Source: an uncultured Flavobacterium sp. | Lineage (GTDB): Bacteria > Bacteroidota > Bacteroidia > Flavobacteriales > Flavobacteriaceae | Direction: 5' to 3' | DNA: 64,000 bases | Assembly (NCBI RefSeq): GCF_946478785.1 | Contig: NZ_CAMLDD010000012.1 | Location: 78,449 to 142,448 of the forward strand | In this document: positions 46,508-55,710 of the stretch, in pieces | Layout: the number at the start of each line of letters is the position of its first letter | Numbering within the stretch: position 1 is the first letter of the stretch | Notes under the pieces: model-generated | Seen by the model: only the letters and a program-made list of their open reading frames with translations | The model's database searches: none | What the model was told of the DNA's origin: nothing | Program-made: the position numbers and the translations under genes

Positions 46508-47515
46508 TTATTTTTTATTCAGCTCATCTATTACTTCTTTCGTCAATCGTAAGCTTTTCAATTTGGCCTGATGATCAAAAATTGGGCTTGTAATCATCAG
46601 CTCATCAATTCTGGCGTAATCAATAAACTTTTTTAAATCTATTACAAGTTGCTTTTTACTTCCTACAAAAGAACCGGCAGTCATTTGATTGACATGAAAA
46701 CGTTCTTCTTCGCTCATAATAGCATCGAGGGAATCAACGGGAGGCTGAAGACCTTTACGATCATTCCGAATTAAATTCAGGAACATTTGATACAGACTTG
46801 TCGATAGTTTTTCTGCTTCTTCATCCGTATCGGCAGCAATTATATTGACGCATGCCATGGTTTTAGGTTTTTGCAAAGTGGCAGAAGGCTGAAAATTATC
46901 ACGATAAAATTCAAAAGCCTGTAACATTTGTCTTGGTGCAAAATGACCTGCAAAGGCATACGGAAATCCATACGAAGCCGCCAAAGAAGCACTTTCCATA
47001 CTAGAACCCAAAATCCAGATTGGCACTTTTGTTCCTTCAGCAGGAAAAGCCCGCACTTTTGCAGTCGCATTTTCTTCCGAGAAATAATCCTGAAGCTTAG
47101 AAACGTTTTGCGGAAACCGCTGTGCCTGTTCGAAAAAATCTTTTCTGATAGCTTCGGCAGTTGGCTGATCGGTTCCCGGAGCTCTTCCAAGACCCAAATC
47201 GATTCTTCCGGGATACAATGTTTCCAACGTTCCAAATTGCTCGGCAACGATTAAAGGCGAATGATTTGGCAGCATGATTCCGCCCGAACCTACCCGGATA
47301 TTTTGAGTCTGACTTGCAACATATCCAATTAAAACCACAGTGGCAGTACTTGCAACATGTGCCATATTATGATGTTCCGCAAGCCAAAAACGTTTATAAC
47401 CCAAGCTATCCGTTAATTGTGCAATTTCTTTAGTTTTGTTTAAAGTTTCAGAAGCATTGCTATCGTTATTGATGATAGCGAGTTCTAATATGGAGATTGA
47501 GATTGGATCTTTCAT
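46508..47515 (-). CDS. LLM-class flavin-dependent oxidoreductase
   Basis: A 335-residue bacterial-luciferase-like monooxygenase. Signatures: RFWLAEHHNMAHVAST near residue 42, VGSGGIMLPNHSPL near 77 and the late GRIDLGLGRAPGTD block. The group often scores as MsnO8/YhbW-like. Uses reduced FMN. Substrate unknown. Divergent from the sigma-54 regulator. Confidence 0.9.
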   Translation of the reverse strand: MKDPISISILELAIINNDSNASETLNKTKEIAQLTDSLGYKRFWLAEHHNMAHVASTATVVLIGYVASQTQNIRVGSGGIMLPNHSPLIVAEQFGTLETLYPGRIDLGLGRAPGTDQPTAEAIRKDFFEQAQRFPQNVSKLQDYFSEENATAKVRAFPAEGTKVPIWILGSSMESASLAASYGFPYAFAGHFAPRQMLQAFEFYRDNFQPSATLQKPKTMACVNIIAADTDEEAEKLSTSLYQMFLNLIRNDRKGLQPPVDSLDAIMSEEERFHVNQMTAGSFVGSKKQLVIDLKKFIDYARIDELMITSPIFDHQAKLKSLRLTKEVIDELNKK

Positions 47516-47533
47516 GTAGAATAATTCTTTTTA

Positions 47534-47541
47534 CAAAAATA
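47534..47541 (-). promoter_or_regulatory. -7 promoter box TATTTTTG of the LLM gene
   Basis: Matches TAnnTTTG on the minus strand, 18 nt upstream of the LLM oxidoreductase start. Confidence 0.5.
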
Positions 47542-47645
47542 ATTCATTTGAAACAAAAGCTAAACTATGTGATGTTAATAGAAATATAATGTTTAACCAG
47601 TCTTGCAATTTCATTTGAAATATAAAACCCAAAGATTTAAAACCC

Positions 47646-47653
47646 TAAATTTG
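47646..47653 (+). promoter_or_regulatory. -7 promoter box TAAATTTG of the sigma-54 regulator
   Basis: Matches TAnnTTTG, 39 nt upstream of the ATG at 47693, which supports that ATG over the earlier in-frame start at 47603. Confidence 0.5.
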
Positions 47654-47692
47654 TATTGCGAAAATAAATTTTCGATTCTAGCTTTTCCTCAA

Positions 47693-49033
47693 ATGACAAA
47701 TAAAATTTTAATTATAGACGACGAAGAAAAATTGAGAAGTCTGTTAGCACGCATTATTAAATCGGAAGGATTTGAAGTTTTTGAAGCAAAGGATTTAAAA
47801 TCTGGTTTCAGGAAATTAGAACAAACAGATATTGAGGTCGTTTTGTGTGATGTAAAATTACCTGACGGGAATGGCGTTGATTTTCTTCAAAACATTAAAG
47901 GAAGTTTTTCTCTTGTCGAAGTTATTTTACTGACTGCTTTCGGAAACATTGCCGACGGTGTTCAGGCCATGAAAAATGGTGCTTTTGATTATATTGTAAA
48001 AGGCGATGATAATGACAAAATCATTCCGCTTTTGTATAAAGCCGTCGAAAAAGTACAATTACAGAAAAGAGTCCAACAACTTGAAAAACGTATTGGAGAC
48101 AAATATTCTTTCAATACTATTATCGGAAAATCAAAAGCAATTGAGCAAGTTGTAGATTTAGCTAAAAAAGTTGCCAAAACAGATTCTACAGTTTTATTGA
48201 CTGGCGAAACAGGAACCGGAAAAGAAGTTTTTGCACAAGCCATTCATGAAAATAGCAATCGTGTCGGAAAATCTTTTGTTGCACTGAACTGTAGTACTTT
48301 CAGCAAGGAAATTCTGGAAAGTGAACTTTTTGGGCATAAAAAAGGTGCATTTACCGGAGCTCTGAAAGACAAAAAAGGATTTATTGAAGAAGCCAATGGC
48401 GGAACTTTATTTTTGGATGAAATTGGAGAAATGCCAATCGAACTGCAAGCCAAATTATTGCGTGTGCTGGAAACCAGCGAATATATTCCAATTGGAGATA
48501 CGACCCCAAAAAAATCAAATTTCAGGTTAATTGCAGCTACTAATCGGGATTTAAAAACAGAAAGTGATGAACACCGTTTTCGTACTGATTTGTATTTTCG
48601 TTTGAATGTTTTTGAAATTAAACTGCCCCCTTTGCGAGAAAGAATAAAAGATATCTCGCCTTTAACAAATTACTTTGTTAGGCAGTTTTCTGAAAAAACG
48701 AATAAAAAAACTTTAAATATTACAGATGATTTTCTTCAGAAATTAGAAAATTATTCCTGGCCGGGAAATATCCGCGAACTTAAAAATGTAATCGAAAGAT
48801 CTGTTATTCTGAGTAATGGCGATATTTTAACCGCTGATGTTTTGCCTTATGAAATGCAACATCAAACTGAAAAAGCCACAAAATCTATGTCGGCTTTCTC
48901 GATGCAGAGTATTGAAAAACTGCATATTCAAAAGGTTCTAAATTATACCAAAGGAAACAAAGCCGAGACAGCACGATTACTCGAAATTGGAATTGCGACA
49001 CTGTATCGAAAAATTGATGATTTTGGATTGTAA
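47693..49033 (+). CDS. Sigma-54-dependent response regulator (NtrC family), probable kdp regulator
   Basis: A 446-residue activator with three domains: receiver (residues 1-120, phospho-acceptor Asp53 in LCDVKLPDG), AAA+ sigma-54 domain (Walker A GETGTGKE near residue 170 and the sigma-54-contact GAFTGA near 220), and a C-terminal Fis-type helix-turn-helix (NKAETARLLEIGIATLYRK). The start is placed at 47693 because a promoter box lies just before it. It heads the kdp cluster, whose downstream end carries an orphan histidine kinase, so it is the likely output regulator for potassium uptake; that pairing is inference. Confidence 0.9.
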   Translation: MTNKILIIDDEEKLRSLLARIIKSEGFEVFEAKDLKSGFRKLEQTDIEVVLCDVKLPDGNGVDFLQNIKGSFSLVEVILLTAFGNIADGVQAMKNGAFDYIVKGDDNDKIIPLLYKAVEKVQLQKRVQQLEKRIGDKYSFNTIIGKSKAIEQVVDLAKKVAKTDSTVLLTGETGTGKEVFAQAIHENSNRVGKSFVALNCSTFSKEILESELFGHKKGAFTGALKDKKGFIEEANGGTLFLDEIGEMPIELQAKLLRVLETSEYIPIGDTTPKKSNFRLIAATNRDLKTESDEHRFRTDLYFRLNVFEIKLPPLRERIKDISPLTNYFVRQFSEKTNKKTLNITDDFLQKLENYSWPGNIRELKNVIERSVILSNGDILTADVLPYEMQHQTEKATKSMSAFSMQSIEKLHIQKVLNYTKGNKAETARLLEIGIATLYRKIDDFGL

Positions 49034-49050
49034 TTTTATATACAAAAAGT

Positions 49051-50100
49051 ATGACAAGTAAAATAGCAGTTATTAAAAGGTACATAAAAACTGTTCTCAA
49101 TCTAAAAATCGACCAGGAAGCAGAACAAATTACCTATGAAGAAATAAAATCTGGTGTCACTTTTAAAGGTACCAATTTTTGGATTATGGCTTTTGCTATT
49201 TTCATTTCCTGCATCGGTTTAAACATCAATTCAAAAGCAGCCGTAATTGGTGCAATGATAATTTCTCCTTTAATGGGACCCATTTTTGGCATCGGTTTTT
49301 CATTAGGAACTTCAAATAGTAATCTTTTGAAGTTGAGTTTACGAAACGTTTTTCGTATAGTAATAGTTTCCATCTTATGCTCAACAATGTATTATTTATT
49401 GTCGCCATATCACATTGCAACAGATGAATTATTATCGTTTTCTAAACCTACAATTTTTGATATTCTATTAGCTTTTATGGGAGGAATGGCCGGTATGATT
49501 GCGATTTCCCGTCACGACGGCAATCGGGTTTTAGTTGGAATCGCAGTGGCCACAGCCTGCATTCCGCCACTTTGTACTGCAGGTTATGGCATTGCCACTT
49601 TGCAATGGCAATATATTTTAGGTGGATTATATACCTATTTTATTAATGCACTATTTATTTGTTTGGGCTGTTATTTAATTACAAGGTATTTAAAATTTGC
49701 TAAATTTTCTACCAACAATATTCAGAACATTAATAGTTATTTTGGTATTTTAAGTTTAATAGCCATTATACCAGCGGTTTATTTGGCTTATAATCTTTTT
49801 TCAGTAAATATTTATAACGACAAAATTAGATACTTTGTACATAAGGAAATTGAAAAGAGCTATCACGTTACTCACACAAATACGGATCCTGAAAATAAGA
49901 CCATTATAATTGATATTATTGTCGAAGATTATCAAGAAAATCTTGATCAAATCATTAATGCAAAACTTAAAAGATATGATTTACAAGACAGTAAAGTTGT
50001 AATATATCAAACATTAAAAGCAAAAGATAATAAGTCAGAAATTGAAAACCTGCAAAAGCAATTGGTTGATATTAAAAAAGAACTAGAAAAATTAAAATAA
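49051..50100 (+). CDS. DUF389 (TIGR00341-type) membrane protein
   Basis: A 349-residue protein. The central domain has about six membrane segments with the DUF389 signature KAAVIGAMIISPLMGPIFG near residue 70 and GMAGMIAISRHDGNRVLVGIA later. The C-terminal ~100 residues are cytoplasmic and end in a coiled coil (ENLQKQLVDIKKELEKLK). It begins 17 nt after the sigma-54 regulator, in the same operon. Function unknown; placement suggests a link with ion homeostasis. Confidence 0.88.
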   Translation: MTSKIAVIKRYIKTVLNLKIDQEAEQITYEEIKSGVTFKGTNFWIMAFAIFISCIGLNINSKAAVIGAMIISPLMGPIFGIGFSLGTSNSNLLKLSLRNVFRIVIVSILCSTMYYLLSPYHIATDELLSFSKPTIFDILLAFMGGMAGMIAISRHDGNRVLVGIAVATACIPPLCTAGYGIATLQWQYILGGLYTYFINALFICLGCYLITRYLKFAKFSTNNIQNINSYFGILSLIAIIPAVYLAYNLFSVNIYNDKIRYFVHKEIEKSYHVTHTNTDPENKTIIIDIIVEDYQENLDQIINAKLKRYDLQDSKVVIYQTLKAKDNKSEIENLQKQLVDIKKELEKLK

Positions 50101-50119
50101 AAAATCATTTCATTTCAAT

Positions 50120-50149
50120 AAAAGCTTATCATTTTGATAGGCTTTTTTT
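50120..50149 (+). terminator. Rho-independent terminator after the DUF389 gene
   Basis: AAAAGCTTATCA pairs with TGATAGGCTTTT (one G-T wobble), loop TTT, then T run. It separates the regulator transcript from the kdp structural genes. Confidence 0.75.
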
Positions 50150-50266
50150 ATGCCTGAATTTTGGCAAAAAACTACACCCCTTTTATTTACAGCGCTTTAG
50201 TTACATCTCAGCTTTTTCGGAACATATTTTGGCATAAGGAGGAAGAACATAAAAATTCATTCTCTC

Positions 50267-50548
50267 ATGAAAAATCAAATCACCTCCATCTATAAGCAAG
50301 CCGAGTGCTTTGCTGAGATAACCAAAAAATCTATTATTTCCGGAAATATCGTTCGTGCCAAAAAATGTCTGGCACTTGCCGAACGGTTATTTATTAGCGG
50401 AAGTTTAGAAACCAAAAATGCCATTTCAAATATCTACATTTTCTCGGTTTCTTCTTTTATGGAAATGCGTCATTGCAACATTTCGCATCTTTTCCCTCAA
50501 ACTCTTAAAGCGGAATATATCAAACAAGTAAATGCTTCAGGAGTTTAG
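50267..50548 (+). CDS. Small helical protein at the head of the kdp genes (93 aa)
   Basis: A soluble helical protein with motifs YKQAECFAEITKKSIISGN and VRAKKCLALAERLF, resembling a TPR-like helix pair, and HCNISHLFPQTLKAEY near the end. I believe it belongs to a DUF7674-type family found beside Bacteroidota kdp genes, but cannot verify this. It precedes two membrane micropeptides and kdpA on the same strand and is probably the first gene of the kdp operon. Confidence 0.7.
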   Translation: MKNQITSIYKQAECFAEITKKSIISGNIVRAKKCLALAERLFISGSLETKNAISNIYIFSVSSFMEMRHCNISHLFPQTLKAEYIKQVNASGV

Positions 50549-50641
50549 TGTAAAATTTGATTTGTAATATGTTAGATGATCATCCCTCCATTTACAAATC
50601 ACATTTCGGAAATCACATTTCACAAATCTAAAAACATCTAT

Positions 50642-50728
50642 ATGTTAATCACTCTTCTTTTACTTGCTTTGGCCGTTGTGCTCTTTGCTATTTGTTTTAA
50701 ATCTGTTGAATTTTTTGAAAAAATCTAA
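50642..50728 (+). CDS. Membrane micropeptide, KdpF-like (28 aa)
   Basis: ATG frame encoding LITLLLLALAVVLFAICFK and an acidic/aromatic tail (SVEFFEKI). One membrane helix with a positive residue at its end. It lies 3 nt before KdpF. It differs from KdpF in lacking the KPEKF end but has the same size and shape, so it may be a duplicated or accessory subunit. A real gene by position and composition. Confidence 0.6.
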   Translation: MLITLLLLALAVVLFAICFKSVEFFEKI

Positions 50729-50731
50729 ATC

Positions 50732-50809
50732 ATGACTGCACTATTTATTATTTCGATCGCTGTTTTTGGCTATTTGATTTATGTATTAATCAAACCTGAA
50801 AAATTCTAA
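50732..50809 (+). CDS. kdpF: Potassium-transporting ATPase subunit KdpF
   Basis: A 25-residue single-helix protein, TALFIISIAVFGYLIYVLI followed by KPEKF, the standard KdpF pattern. KdpF stabilises the KdpABC complex in the inner membrane. It is followed by kdpA 88 nt downstream. Confidence 0.9.
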   Translation: MTALFIISIAVFGYLIYVLIKPEKF

Positions 50810-50897
50810 GGATGTAAAAAGTTATAAGTGAGATGTTAGATGTTATACGTCAGTCTCCTTTTACATCTCACATTTTATAATTAACAAAACTAATATT

Positions 50898-52619
50898 ATG
50901 AACACAGAGTTATTTGGTGTCATCAGCATTTTTATCATTTCGATAGCTTTAGCCATTCCGATTGGGAAATACATCGCTAAAGTTTATTTGGGAAATGAAA
51001 CATTTTTTGACCGTATTTTTAATCCAATTGAAAAATTTATTTTTAAAATCAGCAGAATTAATTCTACCGAAGAAATGAACTGGAAACAACACTTAAAAGC
51101 ACTTTTGAGTGTAAACATGATCTGGTTTTTCCTTTGCTTTTTTGTTTTACTTTTTCAGGGATCTTTATTTTTGAATCCTGATAACAATCCGTCCATGACA
51201 CCCGATTTAGCATTTAATACGGCGATTTCATTTGTTGTTAATTGTAATTTACAGCATTATTCAGGCGAAACAGGGCTTTCTTATTTATCACAAATGGTTT
51301 TGATGTTCCTGCAATTTGTTTCTGCCGGCGTTGGAATGGCTGCTGCTGCAATGGTTTTTACCGCTATGAAAGAAAGAACGACTGATAAATTGGGGAATTT
51401 TTACAATTATTTCATCAAAAGCTGTACTCGTATTCTCTTACCACTCTCCACTATTGTAGCAGTTGCTCTATTATTTAGCGGAACCCCTATGACTTTTGAG
51501 GGAAAAGATACCATAACAACTTTACAGGGTGATTCGGTACAGGTTTCTCGCGGACCGGCTGCGGCTTTTATTGCTATCAAACATATTGGTACAAATGGTG
51601 GTGGTTTTTTTGGAGCCAATTCGGCACATCCATTAGAAAATCCGACTTATTTTACCAATGCAGTTGAACTTTGTGCACAATTAATTATTCCGTTTTCTAT
51701 GATTTTTGCTCTTGGTTTTTTCCTTAACAAAAGAAAATTCGCTTATATTATTTTTGGTGTAATGACCGTTGGTTTTTTACTATTGGTAATTCCGACCGTT
51801 GTAAGTGAACTCAACGGAAATCCGGCAATCGAAAAAATGGGAATTGCTCAGGCAACCGGCGCAATGGAAGGGAAAGAAGTTCGGTTTGGTCCGGCTATTT
51901 CAGGATTCTGGAGCATTGCTACAACGGTAATCTCTACAGGTTCTGTAAACAGTATGCATGATAGCTCGATGCCTATTTCAGGAGCTATGGAATTGCTTGC
52001 CATGATGGTCAATGCATTTTACGGAGGCTGCGGCGTCGGGATTCTTAACTTTTATATTTTCATTATTCTGGCTGTATTTATTTCCGGATTAATGGTAGGC
52101 CGAACTCCTGAATTTTTAGGAAAGAAAATCGAAGCACGAGAAGTTAAGATTGCTGCTTTTATTGCCATTCTTCATCCCTTATTGATTTTAGCGGGAACAG
52201 CTCTGGCATCTTATTTTGCGGCACATGACACCGCAATGGGTTATTGGTTTAACGGAAACGCAACGGGCTGGCTCAATAATCCTGGCAATCATGGATTTTC
52301 AGAGATGCTATACGAATATACTTCAAGTGCCGCCAACAATGGTTCTGGTTTTGAAGGTTTAGGAGATAACAATCCATTTTGGAATATCACTACAGGAATT
52401 ATATTGCTGTTAAGCCGTTTCATTCCGATTATTGGACCATTGGCAATTGCAGGTTTATTGGCCAATAAAAAATACATTCCGGAAAGTGCAGGAACTTTAA
52501 AAACTGATACTCCGATTTTCGGAATTATGGTTTTTGCCGTAATCACCATTATTGCTGCTTTATCGTTCTTTCCGGCATTGGCTTTAGGCCCATTGGCAGA
52601 ATATTTTACGCTAAAATAA
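50898..52619 (+). CDS. kdpA: Potassium-transporting ATPase, K+-channel subunit KdpA
   Basis: A 573-residue inner-membrane protein with about ten helices, the potassium-translocating subunit of the Kdp P-type ATPase. Selectivity-filter-like glycine loops are present, for example GTNGGGFFGANSAHP near residue 234 and NCNLQHYSGETGLS near residue 114. Length is normal (E. coli 557). The small frame at 52619 overlaps its stop codon. Confidence 0.96.
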   Translation: MNTELFGVISIFIISIALAIPIGKYIAKVYLGNETFFDRIFNPIEKFIFKISRINSTEEMNWKQHLKALLSVNMIWFFLCFFVLLFQGSLFLNPDNNPSMTPDLAFNTAISFVVNCNLQHYSGETGLSYLSQMVLMFLQFVSAGVGMAAAAMVFTAMKERTTDKLGNFYNYFIKSCTRILLPLSTIVAVALLFSGTPMTFEGKDTITTLQGDSVQVSRGPAAAFIAIKHIGTNGGGFFGANSAHPLENPTYFTNAVELCAQLIIPFSMIFALGFFLNKRKFAYIIFGVMTVGFLLLVIPTVVSELNGNPAIEKMGIAQATGAMEGKEVRFGPAISGFWSIATTVISTGSVNSMHDSSMPISGAMELLAMMVNAFYGGCGVGILNFYIFIILAVFISGLMVGRTPEFLGKKIEAREVKIAAFIAILHPLLILAGTALASYFAAHDTAMGYWFNGNATGWLNNPGNHGFSEMLYEYTSSAANNGSGFEGLGDNNPFWNITTGIILLLSRFIPIIGPLAIAGLLANKKYIPESAGTLKTDTPIFGIMVFAVITIIAALSFFPALALGPLAEYFTLK

Positions 52620-52711
52620 TGTCTAATAACATAGGTTTCAACCACGGTGATACAGATCGTGATATACGTTACGTTCCAGTCGTTGAAACCAATGGCTATG
52701 TTTACAATTGA
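52619..52711 (+). CDS. Tiny frame overlapping the kdpA stop (30 aa), possible leader peptide
   Basis: The ATG overlaps the kdpA TAA (TAATG), a classic coupled-translation arrangement, and encodes SNNIGFNHGDTDRDIRYVPV and 9 more residues. The same DNA forms a hairpin (see the next entry), so the frame could be a chance product of the structure. No family recognised. Confidence 0.35.
   Translation: MSNNIGFNHGDTDRDIRYVPVVETNGYVYN
52628..52705 (+). promoter_or_regulatory. RNA hairpin between kdpA and kdpB
   Basis: GTTTCAAC (52635-52642) pairs with GTTGAAAC (52680-52687), and ACATAG (52629-52634) pairs further out with CTATGT (52694-52699) across a 6-nt bulge. The loop contains a smaller CACG with CGTG stem. 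It lies in the 145-bp space before kdpB and may tune translation or mRNA stability between KdpA and KdpB. Confidence 0.5.
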
Positions 52712-52764
52712 TGAATTTATTCCAAATAACATTTAACAAATAACATTTAACTTTTTACAAGAAA

Positions 52765-54798
52765 ATGACAACTAATAAATCCGCATCATTGTTTGAAAGC
52801 AAACAGGTAAAAGAAGCCTTAGCGCAGTCTTTTGTCAAGCTTAATCCAAAATTGATGATCAAAAATCCGGTAATGTTTACCGTAGAAATTGGAACTGCCA
52901 TTATGTTTGCCGTTTGTGTTTCCATTTTAATGGGAGCTACAGATCAGGGCAGCTTTACTTATAACTTAATTGTTTTCGTCATTTTACTGGCAACGCTTTT
53001 GTTTGCCAATTTTGCCGAAGCGATTGCCGAAGCCAGAGGAAAAGCACAAGCCGATAGTTTAAGAAAAACACGTGAAGAAACTCCGGCAAGACAAATTTTT
53101 CCAAATGGAGAAATCAGAAATATCAGTTCATCTGAATTAAAAAAAGGTGATGTTTTTGTTTGCGAAGCTGGTGATTTAATTGCAACTGATGGTGAAATTA
53201 TCGAAGGTCTCGCAACTATCGACGAAAGTGCCATTACGGGAGAAAGTGCTCCGGTAATTCGCGAAGCCGGTGGTGATAAGTCGTCTGTGACAGGAGGAAC
53301 AAAAGTACTGTCTGATAAAATTAAAGTAATTGTAACCTCTGAGCCTGGCGAAAGCTTTCTGGATAAAATGATTGCTTTGGTTGAAGGTGCAAGCCGTCAG
53401 AAAACACCAAACGAAATTGCTTTGACTATTCTGTTGGCAGCCTTTACCTTAATCTTCGTGATTGTTTGCGTAACCTTAAAACCATTTGCAGATTATGCGA
53501 ATGCGCCCATAACTATTGCAGCTTTTATTGCCTTATTTGTTTGCTTGATTCCAACCACAATTGGTGGTTTACTTTCTGCGATTGGTATTGCCGGAATGGA
53601 CAGAGCGTTACGTGCCAACGTGATTACAAAATCTGGAAAAGCGGTAGAAACTGCCGGAGATATTGATGTTTTGCTTTTGGATAAAACCGGAACAATCACT
53701 ATCGGAAACAGAAAGGCAACCAGTTTCTATCCTGCAAAAGGAGTTTCAGAAGAAGATTTTATAAAATCCGCTGTGCTAAGTTCACTGGCAGATGACACTC
53801 CGGAAGGAAAAAGTATTGTTGAACTAGCAGGTGTCGAGACTGCTAACAAATTATCAATTGAAGGTGCTACTTTAATCAAATTTACTGCAGAAACCAGAAC
53901 CTCAGGAGTTGTTTTAAAAGATGGAACTAATATTCGAAAAGGTGCTCAGGATGCTGCCAAAAATATTGCTGCTCAGTCAGGAAATAGTTTTCCCGAGGAT
54001 ACCGCCAAAAAAGTAATTGATATTTCTACAAACGGAGGAACGCCATTGGTTGTAATAAAAAACAATCAGGTTCAGGGTGTTATCGAATTACAGGATATCA
54101 TTAAAACCGGAATGAAAGAACGTTTTGACCGATTGAGAAAAATGGGTGTAAAAACAGTAATGGTTACCGGAGATAATCCACTTACAGCTAAGTTTATTGC
54201 CGAAGCTGCCGGAGTTGATGATTTTATTGCCGAAGCGAAACCGGAGGATAAAATGAACTACATCAAAAACGAGCAAAACCTTGGTAAACTTGTTGCCATG
54301 ATGGGTGACGGAACTAATGATGCTCCTGCCCTTGCGCAAGCCAATGTGGGTGTTGCCATGAACAGCGGAACTCAGGCTGCGAAAGAAGCCGGAAACATGG
54401 TCGATCTTGATAACGATCCAACGAAATTAATTGAGATTATCGAAATTGGAAAACAGCTTTTAATGACACGTGGAACTTTAACTACTTTCTCCATTGCCAA
54501 TGACGTAGCAAAGTATTTTGCTATTGTTCCGGCACTTTTTATTACCGCGATACCAGCGTTGCAAGGGTTGAATATCATGCATTTGCATAGTCCGGAAAGT
54601 GCGATTTTATCTGCCGTGATTTTTAATGCTATTATTATTCCGATTTTGATTCCGTTGGCGTTAAGAGGTGTTGATTACAAACCAATTGGAGCGAGTGCGA
54701 TCTTAAAAAGAAATCTTTTAATTTACGGTTTGGGAGGTTTGATTATTCCTTTTATCGGAATTAAGGTAATTGATTTAGTTGTAACTCTGTTTATGTAA
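52765..54798 (+). CDS. kdpB: Potassium-transporting ATPase, ATP-binding subunit KdpB
   Basis: A 677-residue P-type ATPase catalytic subunit. The actuator motif ITGES, the phosphorylated Asp in DKTGTIT (near residue 305) and the hinge [10 protein letters not shown] are all present, and about seven membrane helices can be read. Normal length. Encoded directly after the kdpA-kdpB spacer and before kdpC. Confidence 0.97.
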   Translation: MTTNKSASLFESKQVKEALAQSFVKLNPKLMIKNPVMFTVEIGTAIMFAVCVSILMGATDQGSFTYNLIVFVILLATLLFANFAEAIAEARGKAQADSLRKTREETPARQIFPNGEIRNISSSELKKGDVFVCEAGDLIATDGEIIEGLATIDESAITGESAPVIREAGGDKSSVTGGTKVLSDKIKVIVTSEPGESFLDKMIALVEGASRQKTPNEIALTILLAAFTLIFVIVCVTLKPFADYANAPITIAAFIALFVCLIPTTIGGLLSAIGIAGMDRALRANVITKSGKAVETAGDIDVLLLDKTGTITIGNRKATSFYPAKGVSEEDFIKSAVLSSLADDTPEGKSIVELAGVETANKLSIEGATLIKFTAETRTSGVVLKDGTNIRKGAQDAAKNIAAQSGNSFPEDTAKKVIDISTNGGTPLVVIKNNQVQGVIELQDIIKTGMKERFDRLRKMGVKTVMVTGDNPLTAKFIAEAAGVDDFIAEAKPEDKMNYIKNEQNLGKLVAMMGDGTNDAPALAQANVGVAMNSGTQAAKEAGNMVDLDNDPTKLIEIIEIGKQLLMTRGTLTTFSIANDVAKYFAIVPALFITAIPALQGLNIMHLHSPESAILSAVIFNAIIIPILIPLALRGVDYKPIGASAILKRNLLIYGLGGLIIPFIGIKVIDLVVTLFM

Positions 54799-54802
54799 AA
54801 TC

Positions 54803-54835
54803 AAACCTAACAGGTTTTAAAAACCTGTTAGGTTT
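54803..54835. repeat. Palindrome of the CCTGTCGGGTTT family (kdpB-kdpC spacer)
   Basis: AAACCTAACAGGTTTT pairs with AAAACCTGTTAGGTTT, one unpaired base in the middle. Same design as the palindrome at 28611. Confidence 0.8.
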
Positions 54836-54849
54836 ACAAAAATAAAGAA

Positions 54850-55401
54850 ATGAAAAATATATTTTCACTATTAAAATTCACACTGCTTATCGTAATTCTA
54901 TTTGCAGTTATTTATCCCTTGGCGATTTACGGAATCGCACAAATTGCTCCGAATCAGGGAAAAGGAGAAACTGTTTCGGTTAACGGAAAAGTGGTTGGTT
55001 ATCAAAAAATTGGTCAGAAATTCGATAAGTCGAATTATTTCTGGGGAAGACCATCGGCTATTGATTATAACGCGGCCGGAAGTGCCGGAAGCAATAAAGG
55101 TCCGAGCAATTCGGAATATCTGGCTTTGGTTCAAAAAAGAATTGATACGTTTTTAATCGCTCATCCTTACTTGAAGAAATCTGAGATTCCGTCGGATATG
55201 GTGACGGCTTCAGGAAGTGGACTGGATCCGAATATTTCTCCGGAAGGCGCTTTGATTCAGGTGAAACGTGTTGCCAAAGAACGAAAACTGGATGAAACTA
55301 AAGTAAAAGCTCTGGTTCAATCTAAAATTAGTACGTCTGTTGTTGGTCCTGAAACGGTTAATGTTTTGGAGTTAAATTTGGCGCTTGATGCGCTTCGCTA
55401 A
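54850..55401 (+). CDS. kdpC: Potassium-transporting ATPase subunit KdpC
   Basis: A 183-residue inner-membrane subunit with one N-terminal helix (residues 9-28), followed by a periplasmic domain with the KdpC signatures FDKSNYFWGRPSA and SGSGLDPNISPEGA. KdpC assists ATP binding and complex assembly. It ends the structural part of the operon. Confidence 0.96.
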   Translation: MKNIFSLLKFTLLIVILFAVIYPLAIYGIAQIAPNQGKGETVSVNGKVVGYQKIGQKFDKSNYFWGRPSAIDYNAAGSAGSNKGPSNSEYLALVQKRIDTFLIAHPYLKKSEIPSDMVTASGSGLDPNISPEGALIQVKRVAKERKLDETKVKALVQSKISTSVVGPETVNVLELNLALDALR

Positions 55402-55443
55402 AGATGCCAAGTCGCTAAGGTCTTAAGATTCTAAGGTTTTTCT

Positions 55444-55470
55444 CCTAACAGATTTTAAAAACCTGTCAGG
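55444..55470. repeat. Diverged CCTGTCAGG palindrome
   Basis: CCTAACAGATTTT pairs imperfectly with AAAACCTGTCAGG. Related to the elements at 28611 and 54803. It lies in the 572-bp gap between kdpC and kdpD, which is made almost wholly of repeats. Confidence 0.6.
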
Positions 55471-55496
55471 TATGACAAAGATGATCGCCAATTTTG

Positions 55497-55582
55497 GTCA
55501 TTGCGAGTAACGAAGCAACCTCACTAACAATTAGGCACAAAGTTGATCTTGCAAATGTGGTTGCTTCTTTCCTCGCAATGAC
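55497..55582. repeat. TCATTGCGAG hairpin element
   Basis: GTCATTGCGAG (55497-55507) and CGAAGCAACC pair with GGTTGCTTC and CTCGCAATGAC (to 55582), leaving a 38-nt middle. A separate interspersed palindrome family. Confidence 0.75.
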
Positions 55583-55630
55583 AACTGGATGGAAAATTAG
55601 AATGAAATATGTCCTTTTACCCCAAGAGTC

Positions 55631-55710
55631 CTAGCCCCGATAGTAGAGGAAATCCTTTTGTGCGGGGGTTCCGCACAAAAGATTGAAACGGATAGCGGGA
55701 AATAGCTCCT
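55631..55710 (+). repeat. Interspersed structured repeat, copy B
   Basis: Starts TAGCCCCGATAG, ends GATAGCGGGAAATAGCTCCT. Inner hairpin CTTTTGTGCGG (55655-55665) with CCGCACAAAAG (55671-55681): same place, different sequence from copy A, still fully paired. Confidence 0.85.

Noticed and set aside
47603..47692. 30-residue N-terminal extension of the sigma-54 regulator
   Set aside because: It contains the TAAATTTG promoter box, and receiver domains begin with the KILIIDDE strand that follows the ATG at 47693.
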